Assembly (NCBI RefSeq): GCF_016743795.2
Contig: NZ_CP060138.2
Span: forward strand, 310,001-374,000
Direction: 5' to 3'
DNA length: 64,000 nt
From: Rickettsia tillamookensis
GTDB taxonomy: Bacteria; Pseudomonadota; Alphaproteobacteria; Rickettsiales; Rickettsiaceae
The notes under the pieces were generated by a model. The model did no database searches and had not been told where the DNA came from. It saw only the letters and a list, made by a program, of their open reading frames with translations. Made by a program: the position numbers and the translations under genes. Shown here piece by piece: positions 56,276-64,000 of this stretch. How positions within the stretch are numbered: the stretch's first letter is position 1; each line of letters starts with the position of its first letter.

Positions 56276-57075
56276 GAAAAAAAACAAGCTCCAATAAAAA
56301 AAAACAAACAAAAAAAACTAATAATATCTCATTACGCCGAAAATTAGGACTAATTTACAAAAAAGCAATATTAGGGCTTAAGATTGCTTTAATTATCTTT
56401 GTATGTCTATTTGTTTTTACAAAATATTTTGCCGGCATAAAAACCTACTTAACAACAAATATATATCAAACAACAACAAAACTTGGGTTTAAACTTGAGA
56501 ATGTTATCATCGAAGGACAGCAAAATGTCGATGAGCCTACAATATTAAAGGTTTTAAATGCGAATAAGGGCAGTCCTATTTTTGCTCTTAAATTAGACGA
56601 AATTAGAAATAATTTAAAGAAAAATAAATGGATCAAGGAAGTATATGTCAGTAGAAGATTACCAAATACTATATATATAAAATTATTTGAAAGAGAACCT
56701 ATTGCTATTTGGCAAATTAATAATCAGCTTTTCTTAGTCGATGAAGAAGGTTACGAAATTAGTAAAAATATTCAGCCTTTTCCTCATTTATTACATGTTG
56801 TAGGGGAAGGGGCAAATATCTACGCAGGTAAATTAGTACTAGAGCTACAGAAATATCCGGCATTAATGAATAAAACTTCAGCTGCCGTAAGACTGGGAGA
56901 TAGAAGGTGGGATTTAAATCTTAAAGGTAATATAACTATTAAGTTACCTGAAAAAGAGTTTGAAGAAGCATTAAAATATGTCGATGCACTCAATAAAGCA
57001 AGCAAGCTATTTAACCAAAATTATAAGGCTTTGGATTTGAGAGATAAGAATAAGTATTATATTGAGAAGTACTAA
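56272..57075 (+). CDS. ftsQ: Cell division protein FtsQ
   Basis: A 267-residue bitopic membrane protein. The Lys-rich cytoplasmic start ([16 protein letters not shown]) and one helix ([19 protein letters not shown] region, about 37-52) are followed by the POTRA domain ([20 protein letters not shown]) and the FtsQ domain ([20 protein letters not shown]). It links early and late division proteins. It overlaps ddl by 4 bases, and a family C element separates it from ftsA. Confidence 0.93.
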   Translation: MRKKTSSNKKKQTKKTNNISLRRKLGLIYKKAILGLKIALIIFVCLFVFTKYFAGIKTYLTTNIYQTTTKLGFKLENVIIEGQQNVDEPTILKVLNANKGSPIFALKLDEIRNNLKKNKWIKEVYVSRRLPNTIYIKLFEREPIAIWQINNQLFLVDEEGYEISKNIQPFPHLLHVVGEGANIYAGKLVLELQKYPALMNKTSAAVRLGDRRWDLNLKGNITIKLPEKEFEEALKYVDALNKASKLFNQNYKALDLRDKNKYYIEKY

Positions 57076-57076
57076 T

Positions 57077-57204
57077 GTATACTCGATGAACTTCAAAAAT
57101 TGGCTACGTCGTTCTACAAGTTCTGCGGTGCTCACGTATTAAGTATACGCTCCGCTCCTCGACTTGTGAACTCCTTGCTCTTTTTGAAGTTGATCTTCGT
57201 ATAC
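57077..57204. repeat. Family C palindromic element between ftsQ and ftsA
   Basis: It begins gtatactcgatgaacttca and ends tgaagttgatcttcgtatac, with the core gctcacgtattaagtatacg. The outer arms differ from other C copies, but the two arms of this copy still pair with each other. Confidence 0.9.
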
Positions 57205-57249
57205 CGATTCTTCATTGAAGTATATAAGGAAAGACATCAAAATAAAAAA

Positions 57250-58485
57250 ATGAAAGAGAAAATATCAAATTTTGTGACACTTGATTTCGGTAGTAGTAAG
57301 ATTGCCGTAATTGCTGCCTATATTAGTAAAAAAGGTGAAATTAAAGTAGCTAGCCAAAATTTGCATCATTCTAAAGGTATTAAATCAGGAGTTATATCAG
57401 ATTTAAAAAACGCTGAAACTAGCATTGTTTCGGCAATTTATGCACTTGAAAAAGATTGCGGTAAAAATATAAAAAAAGTTATATTGTCGTTATCAGGTGC
57501 CGATACTAAATCTTATTATATTAATTATACCATTAAAGTTAACGGGCAAACCGTAACGCAGCAGGATATTAAAAAGTTACTACAAAAAGCATTACTTGAG
57601 TTTAAAGTTAAAAACCAAGAAATTATTCATTATTTTCCTCTTGAATTTACCCTTGATAATAATTCAGTCGAGAATCCTATAGGTATGTACGGTAGAGAGC
57701 TTAGTTGTGAATTACATATTATTGCAGCTAGTTCAAATATGTTATCAAATATTGTACAATGCTTCGCTAAATGTCATGTTGAAGTCACAAATATTACTCT
57801 AGCAATTTATGCTTCTGCTATTAGCTGTCTTACGAATGATGAAAAAAATCTAGGCTCGCTTATTATAGATATGGGCGATAAAACCACCTCTTTCGGCATT
57901 TTTTTTGCCGGTAAATTAATATATACAGGGCATGTAAATATAGGTAGTTTTCATATTAGTTCAGATATTGCTAAAGTCTTTGGTATTGATCTTGTTACGG
58001 CAGAGAAATTAAAAATTTTATACGGTAATGCAATTATACCTTTATTTGAGAAAGATAGTATTATAAATATGGATGATTTTCAGGTTGATACTCATCATAA
58101 TTTAAATACTTCCATAACAATTTATAAATTAGCCGAGGTAATAAGAGCGAGAGTCGAAGAAATATTATCAATGGTAAAAGCCGAATATGATAAAGCAACA
58201 AAAGGGCAGGTTGAAGTTTTTAGAGTTGTAATTACCGGTGGTGGGTCTCAGCTTAGAGGACTTAAAGAGCTTTCAAATAAAATTTTTGAAAAACAGAGTA
58301 GAATCGGTAAACCGGAGATTATTGCCGGTTTTACAGAAGATTATAATCCGGCTATGTATTCAGCAACTATAGGAATGCTAAAAATTCATGCTCTAAAACA
58401 GCAAAAAGAATTCGCTCATATTAGACTTGATGAAAATAGCAGCTTCTTTAAAAAAGCTTTTGATTGGTTCAAGGAGAATGTTTAG
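57250..58485 (+). CDS. ftsA: Cell division protein FtsA
   Basis: A 411-residue actin-like protein that anchors FtsZ to the membrane. The ATG at 57250 gives the normal opening (ISNFVTLDFGSSKIAVIAAY); an upstream frame from 57100 would only translate the palindrome. The second ATP motif is LIIDMGDKTTSFGIF, the adenosine motif is VVITGGGSQLRGLKEL, and the C-terminal amphipathic tail is FFKKAFDWFKENV. No ftsZ gene follows. Confidence 0.95.
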   Translation: MKEKISNFVTLDFGSSKIAVIAAYISKKGEIKVASQNLHHSKGIKSGVISDLKNAETSIVSAIYALEKDCGKNIKKVILSLSGADTKSYYINYTIKVNGQTVTQQDIKKLLQKALLEFKVKNQEIIHYFPLEFTLDNNSVENPIGMYGRELSCELHIIAASSNMLSNIVQCFAKCHVEVTNITLAIYASAISCLTNDEKNLGSLIIDMGDKTTSFGIFFAGKLIYTGHVNIGSFHISSDIAKVFGIDLVTAEKLKILYGNAIIPLFEKDSIINMDDFQVDTHHNLNTSITIYKLAEVIRARVEEILSMVKAEYDKATKGQVEVFRVVITGGGSQLRGLKELSNKIFEKQSRIGKPEIIAGFTEDYNPAMYSATIGMLKIHALKQQKEFAHIRLDENSSFFKKAFDWFKENV

Positions 58486-58513
58486 AGAGGCTGCTTGCGT
58501 GGATCAATTTTTC

Positions 58514-58632
58514 CGTCATTGCGAGGAAATTACGTAAGTAATTGACGAAGCAATACAGTTAAAAATTCTGATTTACAGAATTTTTTTAATCTTTTTCTAG
58601 ATTGCAACAATGCTTCGCTCTTCGCAATGACG
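58514..58632. repeat. Family A palindromic element after ftsA
   Basis: The ends are cgtcattgcgagg and cttcgcaatgacg, with the inner pair aaaaattctgatttacagaa. It lies between the convergent ftsA and the clan-CD-like gene. Confidence 0.88.
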
Positions 58633-58640
58633 ATCCAATA

Positions 58641-60359
58641 TTACCCGGCAGCTGGGGTAAAGCCAAAAGCCGATTCTTCTCCTATTACAGGCATAAGATC
58701 ATTTTCGATATTACTAACCTCAGTTGATTCATTTAATTCAGGCAAAGTAATGTTTGAAATAATATTAAATTGTTTTATATATTTAATAGCTTCTTTAGCT
58801 AGTTCAATATCATATTTTTTGGTTATTATGTCATAGCAGCGTTCATGATCTTCAGGTTTAATATTCTTGATATTAATCTTTGCAAGCAATTTTGGTAAAA
58901 TTTCTAAATTATTTTCTTCCAGTGCAAGAAAAATTTTTAACATTGAGATTTTACTTTTATTTATTAATTCATCTATAAAAGATGTTTGTGCTTTTTCTCT
59001 AATAACATAGTTTAAAGCTAGATCAAAATTACCGTTATATTTGCTATATACAAAATCAATAACTTCTGAGTTTTTTGTTTTAAGAGTTGATTCTAGCTCC
59101 TTATGTGCTATCTTTTTTTTGCTATTAAGTACCATTTTAATAGCTGGTAAGTTACATGATTCAATTACTTTTATTGCCCTTAAATCACTAATATTATCAA
59201 TTTTTGAAGAGATTAATTCAATTATTTGATTCTTCTGTTGAATCCCAAACTGACAATTAAAAGCTATATCAAGGTTATTTTCGTTTATTATCGATATTTT
59301 ATCGACTATCATTTTAATTATATGCAAATAACCTGTTTCTATAGCTTTCCCTAGATATAGATTCAACTTTATATCCTCAATTTTTCCTGCTTTATTCAAT
59401 AGTGTTTCAACTGCAAATGGAGCCTGAGATTTAATAGCATGAGATATATATCGACTAGGATCATCATTTATTTTATTAAGTATTGTTTCAGCAAGTAATA
59501 TAATTTCACAACCGTTTTCACTAATAAGATCACAAAAAAGATATGTAAGATCGGTCTTATTTATCATATTTAAAATAGTTAACATTTCTTGACCGCTTAA
59601 ACTCTGATTATATAAATTAAGTATTGTGCCAAACGCCTCCTCTAACTCATTACTTGTATATATCTTCTCCAAAAAATCATAATCTGGTAATAGCTCTGAA
59701 TTTAGATGCTCCTGAGAAAAATGTTCTTTGAGTTCTTTATAAAATTCTTTTACTTTTTGATATTGCTCTTGCAAGAATTCTGAAAAGCTATTCATGTCCA
59801 TTGTTTTTATAGTTTTATGATCAAAAGCCAAACTATGTATATTATTATTTAATTTGTAACTAATAGAAAAGCCGACGACTGTTAATAACGGTAGATTTTT
59901 TACTATAAAATCAATTAAACTCTCTGAGTTACAGTTTTTATTAAACAACAGATTATCTATCCCTGCCTTTGTAGTATTTGTAGCCGGAATATAAGTACAT
60001 AATACAACATTGCCTTCAACATCTTTTAAATTATGCTGAGCTGCACCGGAATGACAGGAAAATATATGTACAATATTAAGTTGATCTCCTACAGTATTTT
60101 TTGCTATTTTTGTCAGAACGTTATGTGCTAGTTGTTCAGAGAGGTTACAAGTATTATTTTCTTGAAATACCTCTAACCTTAATTGTGATAATAAACTTTT
60201 TTCAAAATGCTCCATTCCATGAGCATATATAAATATTTCTTGAGGATTATGAGAAGAAGCAAGATATGTTTTTATCTCATCTTCTTTATAAATTTTTGCT
60301 AAAGTTTCTTGGTTTGGTAAGTTTGTTATTCTTGGTCCTTGGAGAACTATTTTTTGCAT
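58641..60359 (-). CDS. Candidate clan CD cysteine peptidase with a helical repeat tail
   Basis: A 572-residue protein without signal peptide. Near the N-terminus, a hydrophobic strand ends in IFIYAHG (His47-Gly48), and another in VHIFSCHSG (Ser101-Cys102), 55 residues apart. This is the arrangement of the catalytic His and Cys in clan CD peptidases (caspase, clostripain and toxin self-cleaving types). From about residue 230 to 530 there are helical, ankyrin-like units (for example SHAIKSQAPFAVETLLNKAG, ATLNYVIREKA-like, SMLKIFLALEENNLEILPKL). Such a mix suits a host-directed effector or a self-processing protein. The protease assignment is by motif only. It is transcribed alone. Confidence 0.6.
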   Translation of the reverse strand: MQKIVLQGPRITNLPNQETLAKIYKEDEIKTYLASSHNPQEIFIYAHGMEHFEKSLLSQLRLEVFQENNTCNLSEQLAHNVLTKIAKNTVGDQLNIVHIFSCHSGAAQHNLKDVEGNVVLCTYIPATNTTKAGIDNLLFNKNCNSESLIDFIVKNLPLLTVVGFSISYKLNNNIHSLAFDHKTIKTMDMNSFSEFLQEQYQKVKEFYKELKEHFSQEHLNSELLPDYDFLEKIYTSNELEEAFGTILNLYNQSLSGQEMLTILNMINKTDLTYLFCDLISENGCEIILLAETILNKINDDPSRYISHAIKSQAPFAVETLLNKAGKIEDIKLNLYLGKAIETGYLHIIKMIVDKISIINENNLDIAFNCQFGIQQKNQIIELISSKIDNISDLRAIKVIESCNLPAIKMVLNSKKKIAHKELESTLKTKNSEVIDFVYSKYNGNFDLALNYVIREKAQTSFIDELINKSKISMLKIFLALEENNLEILPKLLAKINIKNIKPEDHERCYDIITKKYDIELAKEAIKYIKQFNIISNITLPELNESTEVSNIENDLMPVIGEESAFGFTPAAG

Positions 60360-60593
60360 ATATTATTACCTTAAATAAATCATTAAAATTTTTAGAAAAA
60401 ATTAAGCAATTGAAATAAGATAAAAATATATTTATTATAGTTATAAGGAGTACTAATTCATTATAACTAAAGAATTATATTCATTGCTTATATTGTGAAT
60501 TATACACGAAAATTTTATGTTTGCAAGATAATAGTTAATTTTTTAATTATTTATTAGGAAATAACATTAATAGATAGGAAAATAAGAATATAT

Positions 60594-61067
60594 TTAGTTA
60601 TTATTAGGTTTATGCTTAGAACAAATTAGTACATTCCCTTTAACTTCTATAATAAAAAGTCGGTCGCCTGTTTTTGCATCGATTTCGTTTGGAGCAAGAT
60701 AAGCATTCATAATAGCACCGGACCATCTTACTTGTCCTATAGTATCAGAAGAAACGGTAGAACTATAAACCTCTACCGTTTTGCCTATCATATCCGAGTA
60801 ATTTTCTGTTTTATCAGTTTTATTATAAACATATTTTTTAAGAGGATAATATAATATGCAAAACCAAATAAGCGATAATATACCAAAAAATGTTATTTGA
60901 TTTGTTAAGCTAACTAGAGGATAGTTATATACCACAAGAGTGTTTGATAATGCTCCAAGCCCAAAGAATAAGAATCCGATACTTGGAACCGCAAAGAATT
61001 CAACGACTACACAAATTATGCCTATTATTAACCATATTTCGGTGAGGTAATTATTTATCATGAACAT
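60594..61067 (-). CDS. NfeD-family membrane protein
   Basis: A 157-residue protein with three or four helices in the first 80 residues (LIIGIICVVVEFFAVPSIGF onwards) and an OB-fold domain at the end (MIGKTVEVYSSTVSSDTIGQ, then LIIEVKGNVLIC-like), the layout of NfeD. NfeD proteins usually act with stomatin/SPFH proteins; none is adjacent here. The start overlaps the cytochrome c gene by 17 bases. The 60360-60593 stretch upstream of the next gene start holds only AT-rich sequence. Confidence 0.85.
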   Translation of the reverse strand: MFMINNYLTEIWLIIGIICVVVEFFAVPSIGFLFFGLGALSNTLVVYNYPLVSLTNQITFFGILSLIWFCILYYPLKKYVYNKTDKTENYSDMIGKTVEVYSSTVSSDTIGQVRWSGAIMNAYLAPNEIDAKTGDRLFIIEVKGNVLICSKHKPNNN

Positions 61068-61578
61068 AAGTTTTTAAAAATAATATTACGTCAGCTATGT
61101 CTTGTGGTTTTGAGATACCGGCAAAGGACATTTTAGTTCCTGGTGCATAGCTACTTGGTTTATGTAAGAAAGCAAATAAACTATCATCATCCCATACGCC
61201 GCCGAGTTTTGATAGAGCAGGGGAATATTTATAGTCTGCTATGCTTGCTTTTGGTCTGCCTGCTACATCCCAAAGATGCGGTCCTAGTTTATTTGGACCG
61301 TCTTTATCAAGAGAATGACACATTAAACATTTCTTGGCTATTTCACGACCGTTATCGGCGTTAGCAGTCTTCATTAATTCCGGTATATTTACCGGTGATT
61401 GCTCTAGTGCAGTAGTATTTTGATTTTCTGATGATTCTTGAACCGCAACGCTGTAGCCGCGATGTAAAACTTGTAAGTTTGGTTTGTATAATATATTTGC
61501 AACAAATCCAACCATCATAGCAATTAAACTAGCAAATAAGATGGCTGCAACAATTTTATTTAATTCTTTTCCAGACAT
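61051..61578 (-). CDS. cycM: Membrane-anchored cytochrome c (CycM type)
   Basis: A 175-residue class I cytochrome c. One N-terminal helix (IVAAILFASLIAMMVGFVA) anchors it in the inner membrane with the haem domain in the periplasm. The haem site is CLMCH at residues 84-88, and the axial Met is likely Met150 in PGTKMSF. It carries electrons from the bc1 complex to cytochrome oxidase in alphaproteobacteria. The nfeD gene overlaps its end. Confidence 0.95.
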   Translation of the reverse strand: MSGKELNKIVAAILFASLIAMMVGFVANILYKPNLQVLHRGYSVAVQESSENQNTTALEQSPVNIPELMKTANADNGREIAKKCLMCHSLDKDGPNKLGPHLWDVAGRPKASIADYKYSPALSKLGGVWDDDSLFAFLHKPSSYAPGTKMSFAGISKPQDIADVILFLKTYVHDK

Positions 61579-61690
61579 TTATTTTGTTTTTTTATTAGAA
61601 TTTATACTATAATTTAAGTTGTAAGAGAAGTTAATTAAATAAATAAAAGAAAAATTTATAAAAATATTTGTTCTTTGGAGAGAAAAATAA

Positions 61691-62767
61691 ATGTCTGATT
61701 CAAAAAAATCAAGGGTTAGAAAAATATTTAATAAGTTAAAATCTTATTGGACTAGTTTTAGACAAAGTAAAATCGGTAAAATATTATTTAGCAATAGTTT
61801 AAGTTATGCAGTTTCCATAGCTTCTATAGCAATTGCAGTTTCCGGACTTTTTACTCCTATATCACCAATAATTATAGCTGTAGCTGTTGTTTCAGGAGTT
61901 AGCGTAGGAATTCAAGCTATAAATGAGACTTTGAAAGTGCATGGTTTGCGTAAACTTCATAAAGAGAATAATTTATTAGTACATAACAGAAATGCTAAAA
62001 GTCAGCAAGATTATATATTATCATTAGAACCGAGTTTAAAAGATATTTTGAAAAATGAATTATATACGCCGCAAACGGTAGGTAAGGATACTACTCAAGA
62101 TAAGTATGAGTTAAATGTAAATAAATTGAAAAGTACAGGACGAATATTTGGAAATAATTTAGGTGGAGCCGCAAATTTGGCTGCCTCTATTATTAAAGGT
62201 GCTAGCGGTAATGTACTTGATATATTAAAAGCTACGGGTTACGGTGTAGTTACGACCGCATCATTAATTATCGACGGTCTTACTGAAAAGGAAAAAATAG
62301 AAATAAAAGCAATATTTAAATTAAATATAAATGAAGAATATAAAAAACAAGACACTCCTATATATGAAAATTTAGAACAATTAGAGAATTATACTAAGAA
62401 TCAAATATTGCAAACATTAGCTTTGAAAAAATTAATAACGGATAAGAATTATTGGAGTATGAATAAAGACCAAAAAATACAAAAATTTCGAGAAATAAGA
62501 GGTAATTTTAATTTTGAAATAAAAAGAAACGGTTTAAAAGAATTTTTTAGAGAAAATAAAATAACAATGGATAATAGAAAAGAGAGTTATATTAAAGATA
62601 TTAAAAATGTAATGAATCCATTTTATGAAAACCCTAGTAAAGCCGAAGGATATAGTCCTTTAACTAAAGCTATGGATAAAGATAAAGTTAATAATGCTGA
62701 AATAAAAAAGACAAAAAGTGAAAATTTAAAAAGGATGCAAAAAAGAAAGCGAAATTTAACAATATGA
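61691..62767 (+). CDS. Membrane-associated protein, function unknown
   Basis: A 358-residue basic protein. Hydrophobic helices lie at about residues 35-55 (LSYAVSIASIAIAVSGLF) and 58-78 (ISPIIIAVAVVSGVSVGIQA), and a third weaker one at about 176-196 (GYGVVTTASLIIDGL). The rest is polar, helical and lysine-rich, ending in KKTKSENLKRMQKRKRNLTI. No family or motif is recognised. It runs opposite to the cytochrome gene and is convergent with lpxC. A ggaga ribosome-binding site precedes the ATG. Confidence 0.6.
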   Translation: MSDSKKSRVRKIFNKLKSYWTSFRQSKIGKILFSNSLSYAVSIASIAIAVSGLFTPISPIIIAVAVVSGVSVGIQAINETLKVHGLRKLHKENNLLVHNRNAKSQQDYILSLEPSLKDILKNELYTPQTVGKDTTQDKYELNVNKLKSTGRIFGNNLGGAANLAASIIKGASGNVLDILKATGYGVVTTASLIIDGLTEKEKIEIKAIFKLNINEEYKKQDTPIYENLEQLENYTKNQILQTLALKKLITDKNYWSMNKDQKIQKFREIRGNFNFEIKRNGLKEFFRENKITMDNRKESYIKDIKNVMNPFYENPSKAEGYSPLTKAMDKDKVNNAEIKKTKSENLKRMQKRKRNLTI

Positions 62768-62775
62768 AATGATTA

Positions 62776-63642
62776 TTATAACTCACTGCTAGTTACAAAT
62801 TTGTAAGAGGTAGTATCGCTAAATATTCTATGTAATAATTCATTATTAAGAGCATGGCTGGTTTTGTAGCCTTTAATTGAACTTACAACACTAGTGCCGC
62901 TGGTATATAAATCACCGAATAAATCTAATAATTTATGGCGAATAAATTCATCTTCATAACGTAAGCCGTTTGGGTTTAAGATTTTATCCTGCTCATCTAT
63001 TCCTATAGCATTCTCAAATGAGGCCCCTTGGGCAAGTCCTTTGCTTTTCAAATAATCAACATCTTTTATAAACCCAAAAGTTCGAGCATCCGCAATATTT
63101 TTAGTAAAAGATTCTTGAACCCCAAAACTTAGATTTTGTCTTCCTATAGCTTTACTGCTAAAATCAATGGTTAAATCTACAGTCATGTGATCGGAAGGAG
63201 TACAGTATAATTCACAATCTTTATGAACTACTTTTATATCTTTTAAAATTTTTAGATATTTTTTAGGAGCATTTTGTAATTTTTTTCCTGCACACTCAAT
63301 CATAAACACAAAAGGTTTACTACTGCCGTCCATAATTGGTACTTCAGGACCGTCAATTTTAATAATTGCATTATCAATGCTGCATCCCCAAAGTGCTGCC
63401 ATTAAATGTTCAATTGTTGAAATTTGAACTTTATGATTATTACTTATAGTGGTAGATAACAAGGTATCGGAAACGTTGAAATAGCTAGCTTCAATATAAT
63501 TATTTTCAGAAGATATATCGGTTCTAACAAATATAATACCGGTATTTTCTTTAGCAGGCTCTAGAGTTAATTGGGTGCGTTTCCCTGAGTGAACGCCGAT
63601 TCCGTAACAACTAACCGGTTTTAATAATGTACTTTGCTGCAT
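62776..63642 (-). CDS. lpxC: UDP-3-O-acyl-N-acetylglucosamine deacetylase
   Basis: A 288-residue LpxC, the committed step of lipid A synthesis. Zinc ligands are His79 in STIEHLMAA, His236 and Asp240 in [12 protein letters not shown], and the catalytic His263 in [10 protein letters not shown]. The length and both domain repeats are normal. In many proteobacteria lpxC follows ftsZ; here ftsZ is missing and four unrelated genes separate lpxC from ftsA. Confidence 0.96.
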   Translation of the reverse strand: MQQSTLLKPVSCYGIGVHSGKRTQLTLEPAKENTGIIFVRTDISSENNYIEASYFNVSDTLLSTTISNNHKVQISTIEHLMAALWGCSIDNAIIKIDGPEVPIMDGSSKPFVFMIECAGKKLQNAPKKYLKILKDIKVVHKDCELYCTPSDHMTVDLTIDFSSKAIGRQNLSFGVQESFTKNIADARTFGFIKDVDYLKSKGLAQGASFENAIGIDEQDKILNPNGLRYEDEFIRHKLLDLFGDLYTSGTSVVSSIKGYKTSHALNNELLHRIFSDTTSYKFVTSSEL

Positions 63643-63740
63643 TCTAGGAATTGTAAAAGATATACCTAAATATTAACATTTAATGCCGAATTATACAAAT
63701 TATATTATGTTACAAAATATTACACATATACTCTTCTGCT

Positions 63741-63839
63741 TTCAAGAATTGCTCTTTCATTTTATCAAGGATTCGCATCCTCACCTATTAAGTATAGGCT
63801 GCGGGTGCTCACCTCTCAAAATAAAATTCAATTCTCGAA
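63741..63839. repeat. Family C-like palindromic element upstream of lpxC
   Basis: The arms ttcaagaattg and caattctcgaa pair imperfectly. The core is cctcacctattaagtatagg. It lies in front of lpxC, so it may overlap its promoter region. Confidence 0.75.
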
Positions 63840-63848
63840 ATCATTTGA

Positions 63849-63979
63849 GTATACTTCCGATAGAGCTTCAAAAATTGGCTACGTCGTTCTACAAGAGCTT
63901 TGGTTCTCACGTATTAAGTATACGCAGCACACCTCGCCTTGTGGACTCCTTGCTCTTTTTGAAATTGATCTTCGTCTAT
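63849..63979. repeat. Family C palindromic element at the window end
   Basis: The left part is gtatacttccgatagagctt followed by caaaaattggctacgtcg, and the right part is tttttgaaattgatcttcgt. The core is ctcacgtattaagtatacgc. This copy and the one at 63741 fill the 63643-64000 gap; no gene is seen there. Confidence 0.85.
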
Positions 63980-64000
63980 GTAGTATATAATCGACGTACA

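Noticed and set aside
57100..57249. Longer ftsA start
   Set aside because: These 50 codons only translate a family C palindrome; the conserved FtsA N-terminus starts at the ATG at 57250.

Overview
The window is a contiguous piece of a Rickettsia chromosome. This rests on the very AT-rich sequence, a 23S-5S rRNA pair in the usual separated rickettsial arrangement, and a typical rickettsial gene set: pleD, an orphan purC, PopZ-like protein, cydAB, ankyrin proteins and the murC-murB-ddl-ftsQ-ftsA cluster. Dozens of palindromic elements of the kind known as Rickettsia palindromic elements (RPEs) are also present. The species cannot be fixed from the sequence alone.

Layout. 1-616: 23S rRNA 3' end and 5S rRNA. 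653-3000: frameshifted glycosyltransferase, SDR and SnoaL-like genes. 3002-5845 (minus): overlapping queA, MNT/HEPN toxin-antitoxin pair and zapE. 6179-9807: ankyrin protein and ABC exporter. 9976-12974: cytochrome bd oxidase. 13121-20058: glycosyltransferase, M16 peptidase, purC, an envelope protein and a type II restriction-modification pair. 20220-24491: thrS, GNAT, and an ABC exporter with an in-frame stop. 24766-30383: two unknown membrane or coiled-coil genes, TolC, PopZ-like protein, and a Pro-rich ankyrin protein. 30683-38853: parE, ctpA, histidine kinase, cpoB, a TPR membrane protein and bamB. 38947-44825: rplM-rpsI, tRNA-Met, VanX-type dipeptidase, pterin dehydratase, a broken gene, rppH and pleD. 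44901-52413: efp, degenerate IMPase, psd-pssA, emrA, Rpn nuclease, bolA, ubiK-like gene and an EAL phosphodiesterase. 52539-58485: murC, murB, ddl, ftsQ, ftsA. 58641-63642: a protein with a caspase-like His/Cys dyad plus a repeat-like tail, nfeD, cytochrome c, an unknown gene and lpxC.

How the genes work together. The window supplies envelope building (peptidoglycan precursors, lipid A, PS/PE lipids, Bam and TolC parts), aerobic respiration (bd oxidase, cytochrome c), c-di-GMP synthesis and breakdown, and several candidate host-interaction proteins (ankyrin and clan-CD-like).

The most striking layer is repetitive. I distinguish four palindrome families. A is bounded by cgtcattgcgagg and its complement. 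B is a double hairpin, often with ttgttgcatgg termini. C has a core like ctcacgtattaagtatacg. D is typified by aggttctgtgaagc ends. B copies sit inside A copies with short flanking direct repeats in three places, which looks like transposition. One B element (54880-55257) carries a GIY-YIG endonuclease gene between its hairpin arms, making it a candidate parent for the non-coding copies. Palindromes have also entered coding sequence in queA, an EAL gene and a glycosyltransferase gene.
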